Below are positions 21,849-33,215 of a DNA stretch of 64,000 bases, piece after piece (position 1 is the first letter of the stretch; each line of letters begins with the position of its first letter). The stretch covers positions 124,001 to 188,000 of the forward strand of contig JAODTK010005631.1 in NCBI GenBank assembly GCA_026419785.1. The letters run 5' to 3'. The DNA comes from Sclerodactyla briareus. Its lineage: Eukaryota; Echinodermata; Holothuroidea; Dendrochirotida; Sclerodactylidae. Under the pieces are notes generated by a model that did not search any database, was not told the origin of the DNA, and saw only the letters and a program-made list of their open reading frames with translations. The position numbers were made by a program, and so were the translations under genes.

Positions 21849-22036
21849 TTGAAGTTCATACTTGGTATGTGGGTTCACATGATGAGTAACATGAACCCCA
21901 TTGTTTTGGGGTCTGGGCAGAAGTCGTCTGAGGTCATCAGAGGTCAAAGCCCCAAAATCGTGTAAACACAGGTCCCGATTGGTTGGGCCTAGCACGTTGA
22001 AATTTGGTGTATAGTTTTCTTATGGGGAGTGTCACA
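21849..22036 (+). repeat. AGGTCA-family repeat, single dimeric unit
   Basis: A half (GAAGTTCATACTTGGTATGTG, ATGATGAGTAACATGAACCCC, GGGGTCTGGGCAGAAGTCG, GAGGTCATCAGAGGTCA) followed by the B half (TGTAAACACAGGTCCCGATTG, GTTGAAATTTGGTG, TTATGGGGAGTG). Same order as the array at 15-17 kb. The half-site pair AGGTCATCAGAGGTCA is a DR4. Confidence 0.85.
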
Positions 22037-22037
22037 G

Positions 22038-22112
22038 GGTCTAATAGTTGAGTATTAGAGTGGCATCACTTACTATCCATGTTGACTTCGATTCCCAGTC
22101 TCTTTGATTTAC
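22038..22112 (+). repeat. tRNA-like SINE head (weak)
   Basis: TAATAGTTGAGTATTAGAGTGG resembles a D-arm/A box and TGACTTCGATTCCC resembles a T-arm/B box at about the right distance. No full cloverleaf can be drawn. It abuts the AGGTCA repeat unit and could be chance. Confidence 0.35.
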
Positions 22113-22264
22113 TGGGATTATAGCCCTTCAATCAGGGTTTTGATCCCCGCACATTCTATGGCGGATAGTGAGTGTTGGGTAACGTATAGGGTATACGTAA
22201 AATTGCATGGCAGGAGCAAATTTGGGGGTGTGTCATTCTTCCGTTGCTGGGTGCGTGAAGGTGG

Positions 22265-22435
22265 ACATGAGGTTACTGTGTGTTTCCCCGTTGCGATTCT
22301 GTTAGGGTTACTGTGTGTTCCTGACCGTGTGGCGTAGGGTTACTGTGTGTTCCCCCCGACGTATTGACTGTGTGTTTTTTCCTATGAATCGCGCATTTTT
22401 TCGCGCGGAAGTGGGCCTACTCTGTGTTCCCAACT
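22265..22435 (+). repeat. Minisatellite with AGGGTTACTGTGTGTTCC core
   Basis: Copies begin near 22271, 22304 and 22336, with decayed copies near 22366 and 22417. Spacing is 30-33 bp, then about 51 bp. Confidence 0.75.
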
Positions 22436-22784
22436 TAATGCTGGAGGCCAACCACCGTCACGTCGATGGTATAACCGGAGCCGGAGCTCCCGTAAGTCTA
22501 CGTCTGGGATTTGCCCCGTTAGTGTCCCTTAACACCACTCCCCTTTTTTTTTTCCCAGTATTGTATTCTATTGCTATCTAAGTCAGACATCTGCACACGT
22601 GTGTGTGGTAATGTGTCGTTAAATATTTAGTTTCCCCAAACGTAGGTTATTCTATGTATTGTGTATTGGTTGCCCTATAACACCAAGTACCATCTTCGCA
22701 GTCTTAGACAAAATATGTAGAATTTAATTGTCAGAATTGATCATTATCTTCCTGCAGCTTCAGGAATTTTAGCGTATCCGTCAT

Positions 22785-22951
22785 GTTTCGGTGTACATGT
22801 ACAACAATAGTTCTTACCGTTCCATGTATAACTCTACTGGTTGATGTTTTATGAGCTACAATCCCCCCAAAATTAGTTGGTTTCGGTATACATGTCAACA
22901 TTGTTTCTTACCGTTCCATGTATAATCGAATATGTTTGATGTTTAGGAAGC
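22785..22951 (+). repeat. Tandem duplication of about 85 bp ending in TIR-like sequence
   Basis: TCGGTGTACATGTAC, CTTACCGTTCCATGTATAA and GATGTTTTATGAGCTACAATCC at 22785-22870 recur as TCGGTATACATGTC, CTTACCGTTCCATGTATAA and GATGTTTAGGAAGCTACATCC at about 22873-22960. Each copy ends in the first part of the inverted-end element described next. Confidence 0.7.
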
Positions 22952-23136
22952 TACATCCCCGCCAATTAGTTGGAACACCCTCCCCGCACCCCATTTCAAT
23001 GTTGTTCTCTTCAAACTTGCAGGATTTTCGACTACGAGCCAACATTGAACAGGGGGGATGGGGGAGGGGGTACCGTGACTGACATAATCATTCTGCTGAG
23101 AGCCATGTATTGTTCCAACAATTTTGGCGGGAGTAT
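22952..23136. mobile_element. Inverted-end element, copy 1
   Basis: Left end TACATCCCCGCC-AATTAGTTGGAACA, right end TGTTCCAACAATTTTGGCGGGAGTATA: imperfect inverted repeats of about 28 bp. The interior shares CGCACCCC-ATTTCAATGTTG, GATTTTCGACTACGAG, AACATTGAACAGGGG, GGTACCGTGACTGAC and ATTCTGCTG with copies 2-4. No coding capacity; MITE-like. Confidence 0.8.
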
Positions 23137-24675
23137 ATTCCCCTGCTATTTGTGCGTATTGTGGGAGACTCGTCAGGAGCAGAACAGCTAGCGGATGCTC
23201 GCAATTTGCAACGTTCCCATCACCACCAGAATAGAATTGCTTGACATGTTTCATGGCTCTTGTAAAGAAGTATGTGTCGTGGCTCGACATGGACCCGGAT
23301 AACTCATGATATTTCCGACATGAAAATCCATGAACACACAGCTTTAAACGCTGCCCTCTAGGAGCAGTTTGCCAACCCGTACGCGATTTACCATCACCGG
23401 CCTGTCAGCTAGGAACACCAGGTTGTCAGGCATACCCCAGATCTATTGACATTCGGCCTCTATTGAAATCGCAATCATGTATCGCAAAAAAAAAAACTGT
23501 GACGTCACAGGTCGCCTGCTCAACCCATTTGGTATTGTTGCCGGTGATACTGTGTCCTTTTCTAATACCCGCTTTATTACCGCGCTTCTTATGTTGCAGT
23601 TTGGTTGATTCGATTGTTGTAACAATAACTTTTTAGTACACATTCATTAAAGGCCAAGAAATTACAATTATTGTCTTTGGAAAAGCGACTGTGGACCACA
23701 GAACGCAACACTGCGTAGTGATTCATGCCGTGTTTATTTACTGTTTTGTACGGACGGGACATCGTTTAATTGGCTAATGGTGTATGGTTGAACTATGACA
23801 CAATGCTGCAATTGTTCTTTCGATGCGTTTCGGAAGCACCGTCATTGCGCACTCTGAGAGCACCACATAGGCCTAACGACAATATATAGCTCCAATGCCC
23901 AAGCGCTTGCAACTCATATTCGCGGCTGGAGGCGCCGACTGACGTATTGCTATGTACACTATGAAATGGGTAATCCTGTTTTGTGGCGCGATAGTCGTGA
24001 ACGTAATCTCTCCAGTCACATTCTGATGATTGACATAATGGGTTTGACCGTAACACTTATGACGGCCAGGAACGGTTCATGTTTGGTTGAGATTCAATAC
24101 ACCGTGCTCAGTAGGTGTTTGTTGCTGTAGGTTGGATGCATTTTTGGCACACGGAATGCTGTAGGCTCGTTCCAAATCCAATGGTAACTACGTTAAACCA
24201 TTTTAAAAGCCAAGAAGTTCCTGATATAAGTTTACTCCATTAACTGAATTTGCATTTAGTTTACCATTGTAATGCGATACATATGGATCTATAACGTAAA
24301 GGTAATCCTTTCGTGTTTGACATTTCCATTTCATTGGTATGTTTTTAGTCTTGAGTGTTGAACTTCGCCAAGTCCCGTTGTTTTGTCACGGCTCTTCTGC
24401 TCCGTTGGCGTAATCCAGGCGACCAAGTCCCTTTTCCCACAGATGTCGGCATTCGCACGTCGTAAGTCTTTGCTTCTTCCTCTGTCGCCATGTGGACGTA
24501 GGGTGGTTATAAAAAGTTGTCTGATATATGTCCTTATAAGGTGTCGAGACTATCGTGACGTGTAATAATACGACATCAACACGTGCATACAGATTGAAGT
24601 TTGTAGCACGGGTTTTCCGTCATACAACGTCCCCCGATGTCCCCCTGCCTACATAGCACGCGTTTGTATGGGGGA
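23137..24675 (+). repeat. Tandem unit A (body)
   Basis: About 1.54 kb, matching unit A' (24927-26443) throughout with numerous substitutions and indels. It has no open frame conserved between the copies, so it is non-coding. It contains TGACGTCA (23500-23507), shared with A' (25289-25296). The last ~180 bp, from GGTGGTTATAAAAAGTTG (24504), are shared with A' and with B but not recognisably with B'. Confidence 0.9.
24504..24675 (+). repeat. Common 3' segment with TATAAAA, shared by A, A' and B
   Basis: GGTGGTTATAAAAAGTTG, TGATATATGTC-TTATAAGGT, GTCGA-ACTATCGTGACG, CATACAGATTGAAGTTTGTAG and CGTCCCCCGATGTCCCCCTG recur at 26269 and 28280. TATAAAA is at 24508. Each occurrence leads directly into an inverted-end element. 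Whether it acts as a promoter is unknown. Confidence 0.8.
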
Positions 24676-24926
24676 TAGACAATCCATCCCGCCAAAATTA
24701 GTTGGACACCTCCCCCGCACCCCCTATTCAATGTTGTTCTCTTCAAACGTGCGATTTTTCGACTACGAGACCACATTGAAGAGAAAAAAAAAAAAAAAAA
24801 AAAAAAGAAAAAAACAAGAAAGGGAGAAAAAAAAGAAAAGGGGGGATGGAGGATGGGTACCGTGACTGACTCAATCATTCTGCTGGAATCCATGTATTGT
24901 TCCAACAATTTTTTGCGGGGATTGTA
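24676..24926. mobile_element. Inverted-end element, copy 2, with A-rich insertion
   Basis: Left TAGACAATCCATCCCGCCAAAA, right TTTTTTGCGGGGATTGTATA. Between the conserved ACATTGAA and GGGGGATGG blocks lies a purine run of about 55 bp (24781-24840, mostly A with G) absent from the other copies. Confidence 0.8.
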
Positions 24927-26443
24927 TATCCCATGCTATATATGCGTACATGAGGGAAGACGCGTCAGGAGAAACACTAGCGGTATGCTCGCAATTTGCA
25001 ACTTTTTCCCATCACCACCAGAATAGAATCGCTTGACATGTTTCATGGCTCTTGTACAGAAGTTTGTTTCGTGGCCCAACATGGACCCGGATCATGAATA
25101 TTTCGACATGAAATCATGAACACACAGCCCTGTTTAAACGCTGCCCGCGACTTAGCAGTTTGCCAAACCGCGTACGCGATTACCATCACCGGGCTGACAG
25201 CTAGGAACAACAGGTTGTGCAGGCAAATCCCACAGATCTATTGAACAGTCGGGGCCTATTGAAATCGCAATCAATATCGCAAAAACTGTGACGTCACGGT
25301 AGCCTGCGCAACCCATTGGGTATTGTGCACGGTGGATACTGTGTCTTTTCTAAATAACTGACTTAATTACCGCGCTGCTTATGTTGCAGTTTGGTTGATT
25401 CCGATTGTGTGTACATAACTTTTGAGTACACCTTCAGTACGGCCAAGAAATTACAGCATTAATGTTCTTTGGAAAAAGCGACTTGTGGACACCACCAAAA
25501 AACAAGACCGCAACACTGCGTAGTGATTCCATGCCGTGTTTATTTACTTTTGACGGAACGGGACATCGTTTAATTGCTATGGTGTATGGTTGACCTATGA
25601 CACAATGCTGCAAGTTGTCTTTCGATCGTTTTCGGAAGCGCGTCATGCGCACTCTGATGAGCACACTCATAGCCTAACTGACAATATATACACCGAATGC
25701 CCAATCGCTTGCAACTCATTCGCGCTGGAGGGCGCCTGAACTGAAGTATACTATTTACACTATGAAAGTGTATCTGTTTTGTGGCGGCGATAATCGTGAA
25801 CGGTAATGCTCTCCATTGTGACATTCTGATGATTGAATTAATGGTTTACCGTAACATTAGTACGCCAGAACGGTCATGTTTGGTTGAGATTCATACACCG
25901 TGCTCCTAGGTTTGTCTGTAGGTTGGATTCATTTTTGGCACACGGAATGCTGTATGCTGTTCCAATGCCAATGGTACCTACGGTAAACCATTTTAAAAGC
26001 AGAAGTTCTGATATATGTTTACTCAATTAACCGAAGTTTGCATTTAGGTTTTACATGAATGCGATACATAAATGGAGCTAAACGAAAGGTAAATCATTTC
26101 GTGTTTGACATTTCCATTCCATTGGTGTTGAACTTCGCCCAGTCCGTTTTGTCACGGCTCTTTGCTCGTTTGCGTAAGCCAGGCGCGCTAAGTCCATTTT
26201 CACAAGGATTTCGGGCACTTCGAACGGCGTCAGTCTGGCATCTTCCTCTGTCGCCATGTTGACGTACGGTGGTTATAAAAATTGGCTGATATATGTCACT
26301 TATAAGGTTGTCGACACGATCGTGACGGGTAATAATATACAGACCTCAACACTGACTACAGATTGAAGTTTGTAGCACTTTCCGTCATACCACTTCCCCC
26401 GATGTCGCCCCTGCCCACATAGCACGCGTTTGTATGTGGGATA
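24927..26443 (+). repeat. Tandem unit A' (body)
   Basis: Second copy of unit A in the same orientation. It ends in the same TATAAAA-bearing segment (TATAAAA at 26274) before inverted-end copy 3. The open frames differ from those of A because of indels. Confidence 0.9.
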
Positions 26444-26697
26444 TACAATCCCCGCCAAAATTAGTTGGAACCCATCCCCCGCACCCCCTATTCAATGTTG
26501 TTCTCTCAAAACTTGCATGATTTTCTACTACGAGACCAACATTGAACAGGGGGGATGGGGGGGGGGTACCGTGACTGCAGGATTTTCGACCATGAGATCA
26601 ACATTGAACAGGGGGGAGGGGGAGGGGTAACCGTGACTGACACAATCATTCTGCTGGAAGCCATGTAGTGTTCCAACAATTTTTGGCGGGGATTGTA
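26444..26697. mobile_element. Inverted-end element, copy 3, with internal duplication
   Basis: Left TACAATCCCCGCCAAAATT, right AATTTTTGGCGGGGATTGTA: excellent inverted ends. The interior is duplicated: GATTTTC-ACTACGAGACCAACATTGAACAGGGGGG...GTACCGTGACTG is followed by a second GATTTTCGACCATGAGATCAACATTGAACAGG block. The left flank is A-type and the right flank is B-type, so this copy marks the switch. Confidence 0.85.
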
Positions 26698-28460
26698 GTT
26701 TTGTTTGTAGTCTCGATGCATATAGTAAGTTGATGCCATATGTGTAGCCCTACACAGTATAATCTTGCAATTGAATATGTAAATTGGCGAATAGAAATGT
26801 TTTTTTGCATCTAAGACTAGATAACATATTGGAATTTCGGGCTAGATAGCACATTTGATAAACGAACTAAATGGAGGATGAATAGAGTTTATACGAATTA
26901 GATCATATATATTGATATGGGTTTACGAGAGGATGTATATGATCCAATTATTGAATCAGGAATTATTTTTATAACTTCGTATATATTTTTTCCAGTACTG
27001 TTATGTTTGTTGAATGAACGATGATATCGTGCAAGTTTGAAAGGGTTTTTATTTGAGCTTAGTAATTACAAATTGTTTGGAAGCTACCTAAACACCCTCT
27101 TACCCGCCCAGGTTACTACCCTGTAAATGCATAATATCATTATGTTTGTATTGTTTAATGTTGCAGGGTTTCCCTACGGGTTTTTTTTCCAATACAAGGA
27201 AAGGACCAACTCGTCGACTGCTGTCCCTCTCTGAAGTTTTTGTTTTCAAGCACCACGTGGACAAGGAGTACAGGCCCCAATGGAGTCATTTTTCATCCAA
27301 AAACAAAAGAACATTTGTGAAGAATCAATATTTTTGGCAATTTCCCCTTGTAAACACAGAACAACCCATCTATCTAGCCTTTTATCTTTCTTTCCTTCGC
27401 ATGACTTTGCCTTCTTTCAGCCCCGTGTTTCCTTGTCTTTGACTGTGTTGACCAACCTTTGCTACTTTAGTCATCGACCACTGGGGACCCTGTTGACCTT
27501 AAGTTAACTGTCAAGGTCATTAAGGGGGCACAAAAGCTTTTTGTGGGAATTCTGCTTTTTGGCTCACAATAAAACTTGTTCACTGACTACTGTTTACCCT
27601 TTATCCCCGCAATGGTCAAGGTCAGGTCAGTGAAAGCGGGCGTAACTCCCCTGGGGTTTTGGGTGTGGCCCACAATTTGGGATAATGTGCTTTTGGGATG
27701 GCAAAAAAAAAACCTATTTTCAGTCAAACTTCCATTTGCAGGGCAAAAGTACCTTCGAGGCCAAGCAATAACGGTGGTAACTAAGGCAAGCCAGCAGGAA
27801 GAGAGCCCTTTGAAAGAAACTTAGCAAAATCATCCCCCCCCCCATCAATCACACTAGTTAACCTCTGTATTGAGTGGGTGTAGCTACTCAGTGCTGACAT
27901 TTAATACATCTGGCCAACTCCAACGATTCTTCTTTTCGAGTGAAATTGTATCATACCACAGTAACGCGGCCACAAGAAAACTAAATGTTCAATATCTCCA
28001 AGATTGACTCGATCTGTGACAATCTGTTACAATACCCGATCAGATATTCGGGCCTCTATATCATACTCTCTAGTTCTAAGGTTGGTCACTGTTATTACTG
28101 TTTCATAATGTTCAGCTATCAATTAATTTCTTCGGACGTCACATTTATCACATTGTTTTTACATGCTAGTACAATGCTTGTACCAGTTTGGCTCTACATT
28201 CTAGGCTCTGTCGCCATCAATGTGTCCTTCAACACGCCTTCACTGTTGTCTCCACATGTCGTTCGCATGTTGACGTAAGGTGGTTATAAAAAGTTGGCTG
28301 ATATATGTCACTTATAGGTTGTCGACCCTATCGTGACGGTGTAATAACATAGCGACCTCAACACGGTGACATACAGATTGAAGTTTGTAGGCACGGTTTC
28401 CGTCCTACCACGTCCCCCGATGTCCCCCTGCCTACTTTGCACACTTTTGTATAGGGTATA
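26698..28460 (+). repeat. Tandem unit B (body)
   Basis: Matches unit B' (28655-30290). Shared blocks run in order from GTTTTGTTTGTAGTC, ATAGTAA-GTTGATGC and CTAGATAGCACATT to CACGTGGACAAGGAGTACA, CAAGGTCATTAAGG-GGCACAAAAGC and CCAGCAGGAAGA. Open frames (27146-27442 here, 29000-29488 in B') align only loosely and are interrupted differently, so no gene is called. A poly-C run lies at 27832-27841 and aligns with one at 29837. Confidence 0.85.
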
Positions 28461-28654
28461 TACATTCCCCGCCAAAATTAGTTGGAACACCTCCCCCTAC
28501 CCCCTATTCACTTTTGTTACTCCTTCAACTGCAGGATTTTCGACTACGAGAACCAACATTGAACAGGGGTATGGGGGGAGGGGGTACCGTGACTGACATA
28601 AATCAGTCTGCTGGAAGCCAGATGTATGTTCCAACAATTTTGGCGGGGATTGTA
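28461..28654. mobile_element. Inverted-end element, copy 4
   Basis: Left TACATTCCCCGCCAAAATTA, right AATTTTGGCGGGGATTGTA. Interior blocks as in the other copies. Its left flank is the TATAAAA-bearing common segment of unit B, and its right flank is the start of unit B'. Confidence 0.85.
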
Positions 28655-30290
28655 GTTTTGTTTGTAGTCCTCGGGGCCATATAGTAAAGTTGATGCAATA
28701 TTTTGTAACCTGCAATATTATAATCTTGCGATTGAATATGTAAATGCGAATGAATGTTTGCATCTAAGAACTAGATAACATATTGGAATATTCGAGCTAG
28801 ATAGCACATTGATATACGAACTAAATGGAGGATAAATAGAGTTTACTAATTAGATCATCTATTTTGATATGGGTTTACGAGCAGATGTATAAGATCCAAT
28901 GTATTGAATCAGGGAATTATTGTTTTACTTTCGTATATATTTTTTTCCAAGTAACTTGATGTAATTTTGGTTTGACTGTAGCGAGGATATAGTGCAGTTT
29001 TGAAAGGGTTGAATTTGAGGCTTAGTACTTCAAATTGTTTGGGAGGAGCTACTAAACACCCCTTATACCCGCACAGGTTCCACAAAACTGTAAAAATGTC
29101 ATATTACATTAGGTTTGATGTTGTTAAATGTTTGCATGGTTTCCTTTCCCTACGGGATTGTTGCCAATACAAGAAAGCAGACCAACCACTCTCGACTCTG
29201 TCCCTCTCTGACGTCTGTGTTCAAGAACCACGTGACAAGGAGTACATGAACCCCAATGAGTCATTTTTCCATATTCCAAAACAAAAGAAATATTGTGAAA
29301 GAACAATATTTGGCCAGATTTCCCTTGTAAACACAATAACTAAACCCATCTATCTATCCTTTTATTTGTCTTTTCTTTCCATGCCTGACTTTTTGCCTTT
29401 TTCTTTCAGCCCGTGTTTCCTTGGGTCTTTTACTGATGTTGACCAACTTGATCACTCGTTCAACATCGATCACTGGGGACACCTTTGACCTTTAAGTTTA
29501 CATGTCAAAGGTCATTAAAGGGGCACAAAAGCTTTTGTGGGGAATTCTCTTTTTGCTCAAATAAAACTTGTTCACTGCCCTACTTTTACACTTTATCCCG
29601 GCATGGTCAATGTCAAGGTCAGTGACGCAAAGGCGTAACTCAAGGGGGTTTTGGGTTTTGGCCCACAATTTGGGGATAATTGCTGTTGGGAGGTCCAAAC
29701 AAAAACATATTTTTACGGTCAAACATTTCATTTTTGCAGGGGCAAAAGTACCTTGTCGAGCAAAGCATAACGTGGCTAACGAAGGCAAGGCCAGCAGGAA
29801 GATAGCCTTTTGAAAAGGAAACTTAGCAAACTACTCCCCCCCCCCCATTTCAAATCACACCTAGTTAACCTCTGATTGTGGTGTGTAGCGACTGCCAAGT
29901 GCTGACCATTTAATTACAATCTGGCAACTCCACGATTCTTCCTTTTCGAGTGAAATGTGTATCATACCCCAGTAACGGCGGACACAAGAAAACTAAATGT
30001 TCAATATCTCCAAGATTGACTCGATCTGTGACAATCTTTGACCATCCCAATCAGATATTCGGGCCTCTGTATCACACTTCTCCAATTCTAAGTTTGGTCA
30101 ACTGTTATTACTGTTTCATAATGTGCCGCTGAATCAATTAATTGCATTCGACGTCAATTTCATCACCATGTTCACATGCCTATAGTAACATGCTTGTACC
30201 TTTTGTCGCTACTTTCTAGGCTCTGTCGCCATTCCATGATGTCTTCACAACGCTTCCACTGTTGTCTGTTGTCTCCACTGCCCTTCACTG
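28655..30290 (+). repeat. Tandem unit B' (body)
   Basis: Second B copy. It holds the longest open frame of the window (29000-29488), which I treat as incidental because the aligned stretch of B is broken in other places. The match to B ends near CTCTGTCGCCAT (about 30220-30300), where B runs on into the TATAAAA segment and B' does not. Confidence 0.85.
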
Positions 30291-31790
30291 TTGTTATAAC
30301 GCAGCTTGCGACTCCACTTCAATACGGCAGCCACCACCTTCACGCACTTGCCCAAATGTGTTGAACCATTCCCGCCTATAGATTAATTCTGTAGTGTGGA
30401 GCGACAAAAAACTACCACGTAGCAGACGACTCAGTGACGCCATCCCCATGACACACCTTTCCGCGGTCCCAGGAGACCTGATGATTGCGCATCGGTCCCA
30501 GTATGCTACCCGCCCGTAATCCCGGAATGTTGCACCCCTGTAAGGATTCACTAACAATGCATCTCTGATCTTAACTTTCGTATCTTATACTCCATTGGGA
30601 TTTACGAGACTTGGATTACAGGCTCAGCGACAGCGAAGCCTAACAACACTGTGAACCCATACCTCGCTATTCACCACCTGCCTGCGCAGAGGGAGCCTAG
30701 CCTGCCACCGCAGCGTCCCTGCTTAACGAATCGCGGAAAATGTTGGAAAAAATTGGAAATTGAGAGCCGTTATGTGGTTTTTTTCCCACAATGTGCTGGT
30801 ACAATCTCGCCCATTTTGGTCTTGATCTGGCTATAGGTTGTCAGAAAGAGTCCAGTAATCACTAGCCTTTTGGCTTTCGGTTGTCTTATCTCTCTACCAA
30901 GCCCACATTGTCTCCGGTGGGTATCTCCTTTTATCTTGCAGACGCTGCTTACCTCATAATCATACAGTGTCAATTGTCACACCCGATCAAGATGATGGAG
31001 ATTGTCTGCACGACATAGCACAGCTTGTCAGGTATCCAAGCAGTCAGAACCTTTTATGACTCAAAACCAGAATGACATACCGCAAACTTCTTGTAAATCC
31101 CACAAATTTTATTACATGGGCTGGCATTGTCCACACTGAAGGTCTATAACAGCTATGCCTTCGGTTGTTCAGAAGGTTTGTGTTCGCTTTGTAGCTGCCC
31201 CGTCGTGTTTACATCAGCTGGCTTTTTTTCATCTTAGATTTACTATATTGCATATCTAGTATTCTAGATAAAAAATAAGTGCTGATCAGTGTTTGCTTCT
31301 CATCCAATGGTTCTTGACCACTGTCTATTGTGGATTGTTTTACAACGACTGGTCTCTTTTTCAAGTGTTTTTTCGGCGATCTTCTGTCAACATTTCCGCA
31401 GGATGATTTCAGTTCTTCGTGGAATGGTCCTGTTGCTGTGTTTACAGCGTGTGGTGCCTTCTGTTACATGGGAGAGGTCCTCTTAACTACAGTGAACAGG
31501 TTTACTGAAGCATAATTGGGATGTTCCGTAAACTCTAGCCTGTGGACCCTATTTGTCTGGGAGAGATCCAATGCCGGCCCTACATGGAACAGGACGCGGT
31601 TTTAATTACTCGATAAGACCTCTTGATGTAATCCTGTACGCCGAACTTGAAACCGCCGCCGTCACTGTCCGTGAGTCATTTTGGTATACTGTTGAATATT
31701 GAAGGGGCACGAAACCAGGGGAATACTTCAGCATCGCAAATCTAGCTCTCGGTTTTTCCGAGGTGGGTAGCTTGAACAAACAACCGCCGA
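30291..31790. other. Mostly unrecognised; short match to 20.9 kb
   Basis: 30396-30440 is a diverged copy of the 20893-20945 segment. The rest has no recognised gene or repeat. Confidence 0.45.
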
Positions 31791-33215
31791 TTTCATGTAC
31801 GTTTGTGCCTACTAAAAACTCACAGTCCTCCCCTGCACAAGACAGAACTACTCGAGTTTTTGACTTTACTTCAAGTGAACATGATTTTGCATAGTAGCCT
31901 TGACGGAGACATGGCTCTTGGATTCCGACAACACGACAAAACTCTCAAAGACCTGCCCCATGTGTTACGATTTCTATTTTCACGTTCCCCGTACAAATCG
32001 ATGTGATGGCGGGATTGCTGTACTGCATAATCAGCCATTCATCGACACTCTAACACCTGTTTCCTGGCTAGATCATTCGAAAGCCTCAGCTGTGATCTAT
32101 TCCTTCAGGGAACTGTTGCGCTCCAGTAAACTGGTGGTTATATGCAGAGCCGCGTAACATCTGTAAAAACATTACACCACGTCTGGCCACGAGAATTTTT
32201 CTGATTATTTGGCAACAAAATAGCTCTCTCCTCTCTCCACCCAAAATTGCTAATAAGTGGGGAGACTTTAACTTTCACTGGAAAAGCCGCTGATTTTGAC
32301 CATTGCCCACAACCACGGCATTGACATCCACCTGTATGCTGACGATCCCAGCTGTATCTACTATTTGAGCTAAACTCCCCTATTGCTGAACTTAGCTATT
32401 GAGTCTTGTGTAAGTGAGATCAAGCACTGGATGACATCGATAAACTTAAGCCAATGATGCCAAAACCGAGTTAATGCTTATGGCCCCTAAACTTACATCA
32501 ACAACAAAATTAAGCAATTCAGCTGTAGTCAAATTGGCGGACGCCCAGGTTCAGTCTGCCCAATGCTCCGATCTTGGGGTTTTGTTGATGTTGCTAGGAC
32601 GATGGAACCCAATTAGGAATTGTCAGATTCTTATTCTATATCAGGAAGATTCATGCAATAAGAAAGAAAAATCGCTTCAGATCAGGCAGCTGCTTTCTAT
32701 GCATGCTTTGGTTCTCTCACGCTTCGATAACAGCAATTCATCTTGGGATTCTGATAAACTCTATAAGCTCCAACTTGCAGAACACTGCTGCTAGTGTTGA
32801 CATCTACAAGAAATATGAGCACAAAACGCCAATCCTTCAAGATGTACACTGGCTCCCATACGTGAACGAATAATTACAAAATCGCCTACGTACCTGGGAA
32901 GCTATGAATGGCAGCGCCCCTGAGTACATCACTACCTTGAGAACTGTACGTATGCTTAGTCTTGTGATAATCTGTTTCGGGTTGTCTCGAGGTCCTCATC
33001 ATTTTGGAAAATCTTGTTGCCACTGCCGCTCCAGGGTGTGGAAGATCTGCCACTCGTTGGAGGAACTGCACCATTGAAATCACTTTAGATCTCCCTGAAA
33101 CCCTGCTGTTAAGGAGAGTGTTCAATATGACTTGGGTATTTCTGTCTTGTTATCTGCAGCCCGGATAGTTCGCTAGATGGATGGCGCAATTGTAATGCTG
33201 TATCATTATTAGATT
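31790..33215 (+). mobile_element. Internally deleted CR1/L2-type LINE relic
   Basis: The endonuclease part reads NSQSSPAQDRTT at about 31820, the APE-type ETWLLDSDNTTK motif (about 31904-31940), YDFYFHVPRTNRCDGGIAVLH (about 31965-32030), and WGDFNFHWK (about 32260-32290, the GDFN metal/phosphate motif). It then jumps almost directly to the RT catalytic box HLYADD (YADD at 32335-32346), so most of the RT and the linker are missing. After YADD come KHWMTSINLS, DAKTELMLMAP (about 32455-32490), RQLLSMHALVLSR (about 32685-32725), ILQDVHWLP (about 32840), and an APRVWKICHSL-like block (about 33020-33060). Several frameshifts and stops are present. Non-functional. Confidence 0.85.

Noticed and set aside
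24504-24560. A confident RNA polymerase II promoter at TATAAAA
   Set aside because: The motif occurs in each copy of a repeat with no downstream gene; listed only as a shared segment.
22952-28654. CRISPR-like or prokaryotic repeat array
   Set aside because: Unit size (>1.5 kb), lack of short uniform repeats and spacers, and the animal retrotransposon context exclude it.
29000-29488. 162-codon open frame as a gene
   Set aside because: It lies in tandem unit B'. The equivalent stretch of unit B is broken by different indels, and the composition is not domain-like.
22952-30290. LTR retrotransposon interpretation of the A/B array
   Set aside because: No TG...CA long terminal repeat ends, primer-binding site, polypurine tract in position, or gag/pol homology was seen.
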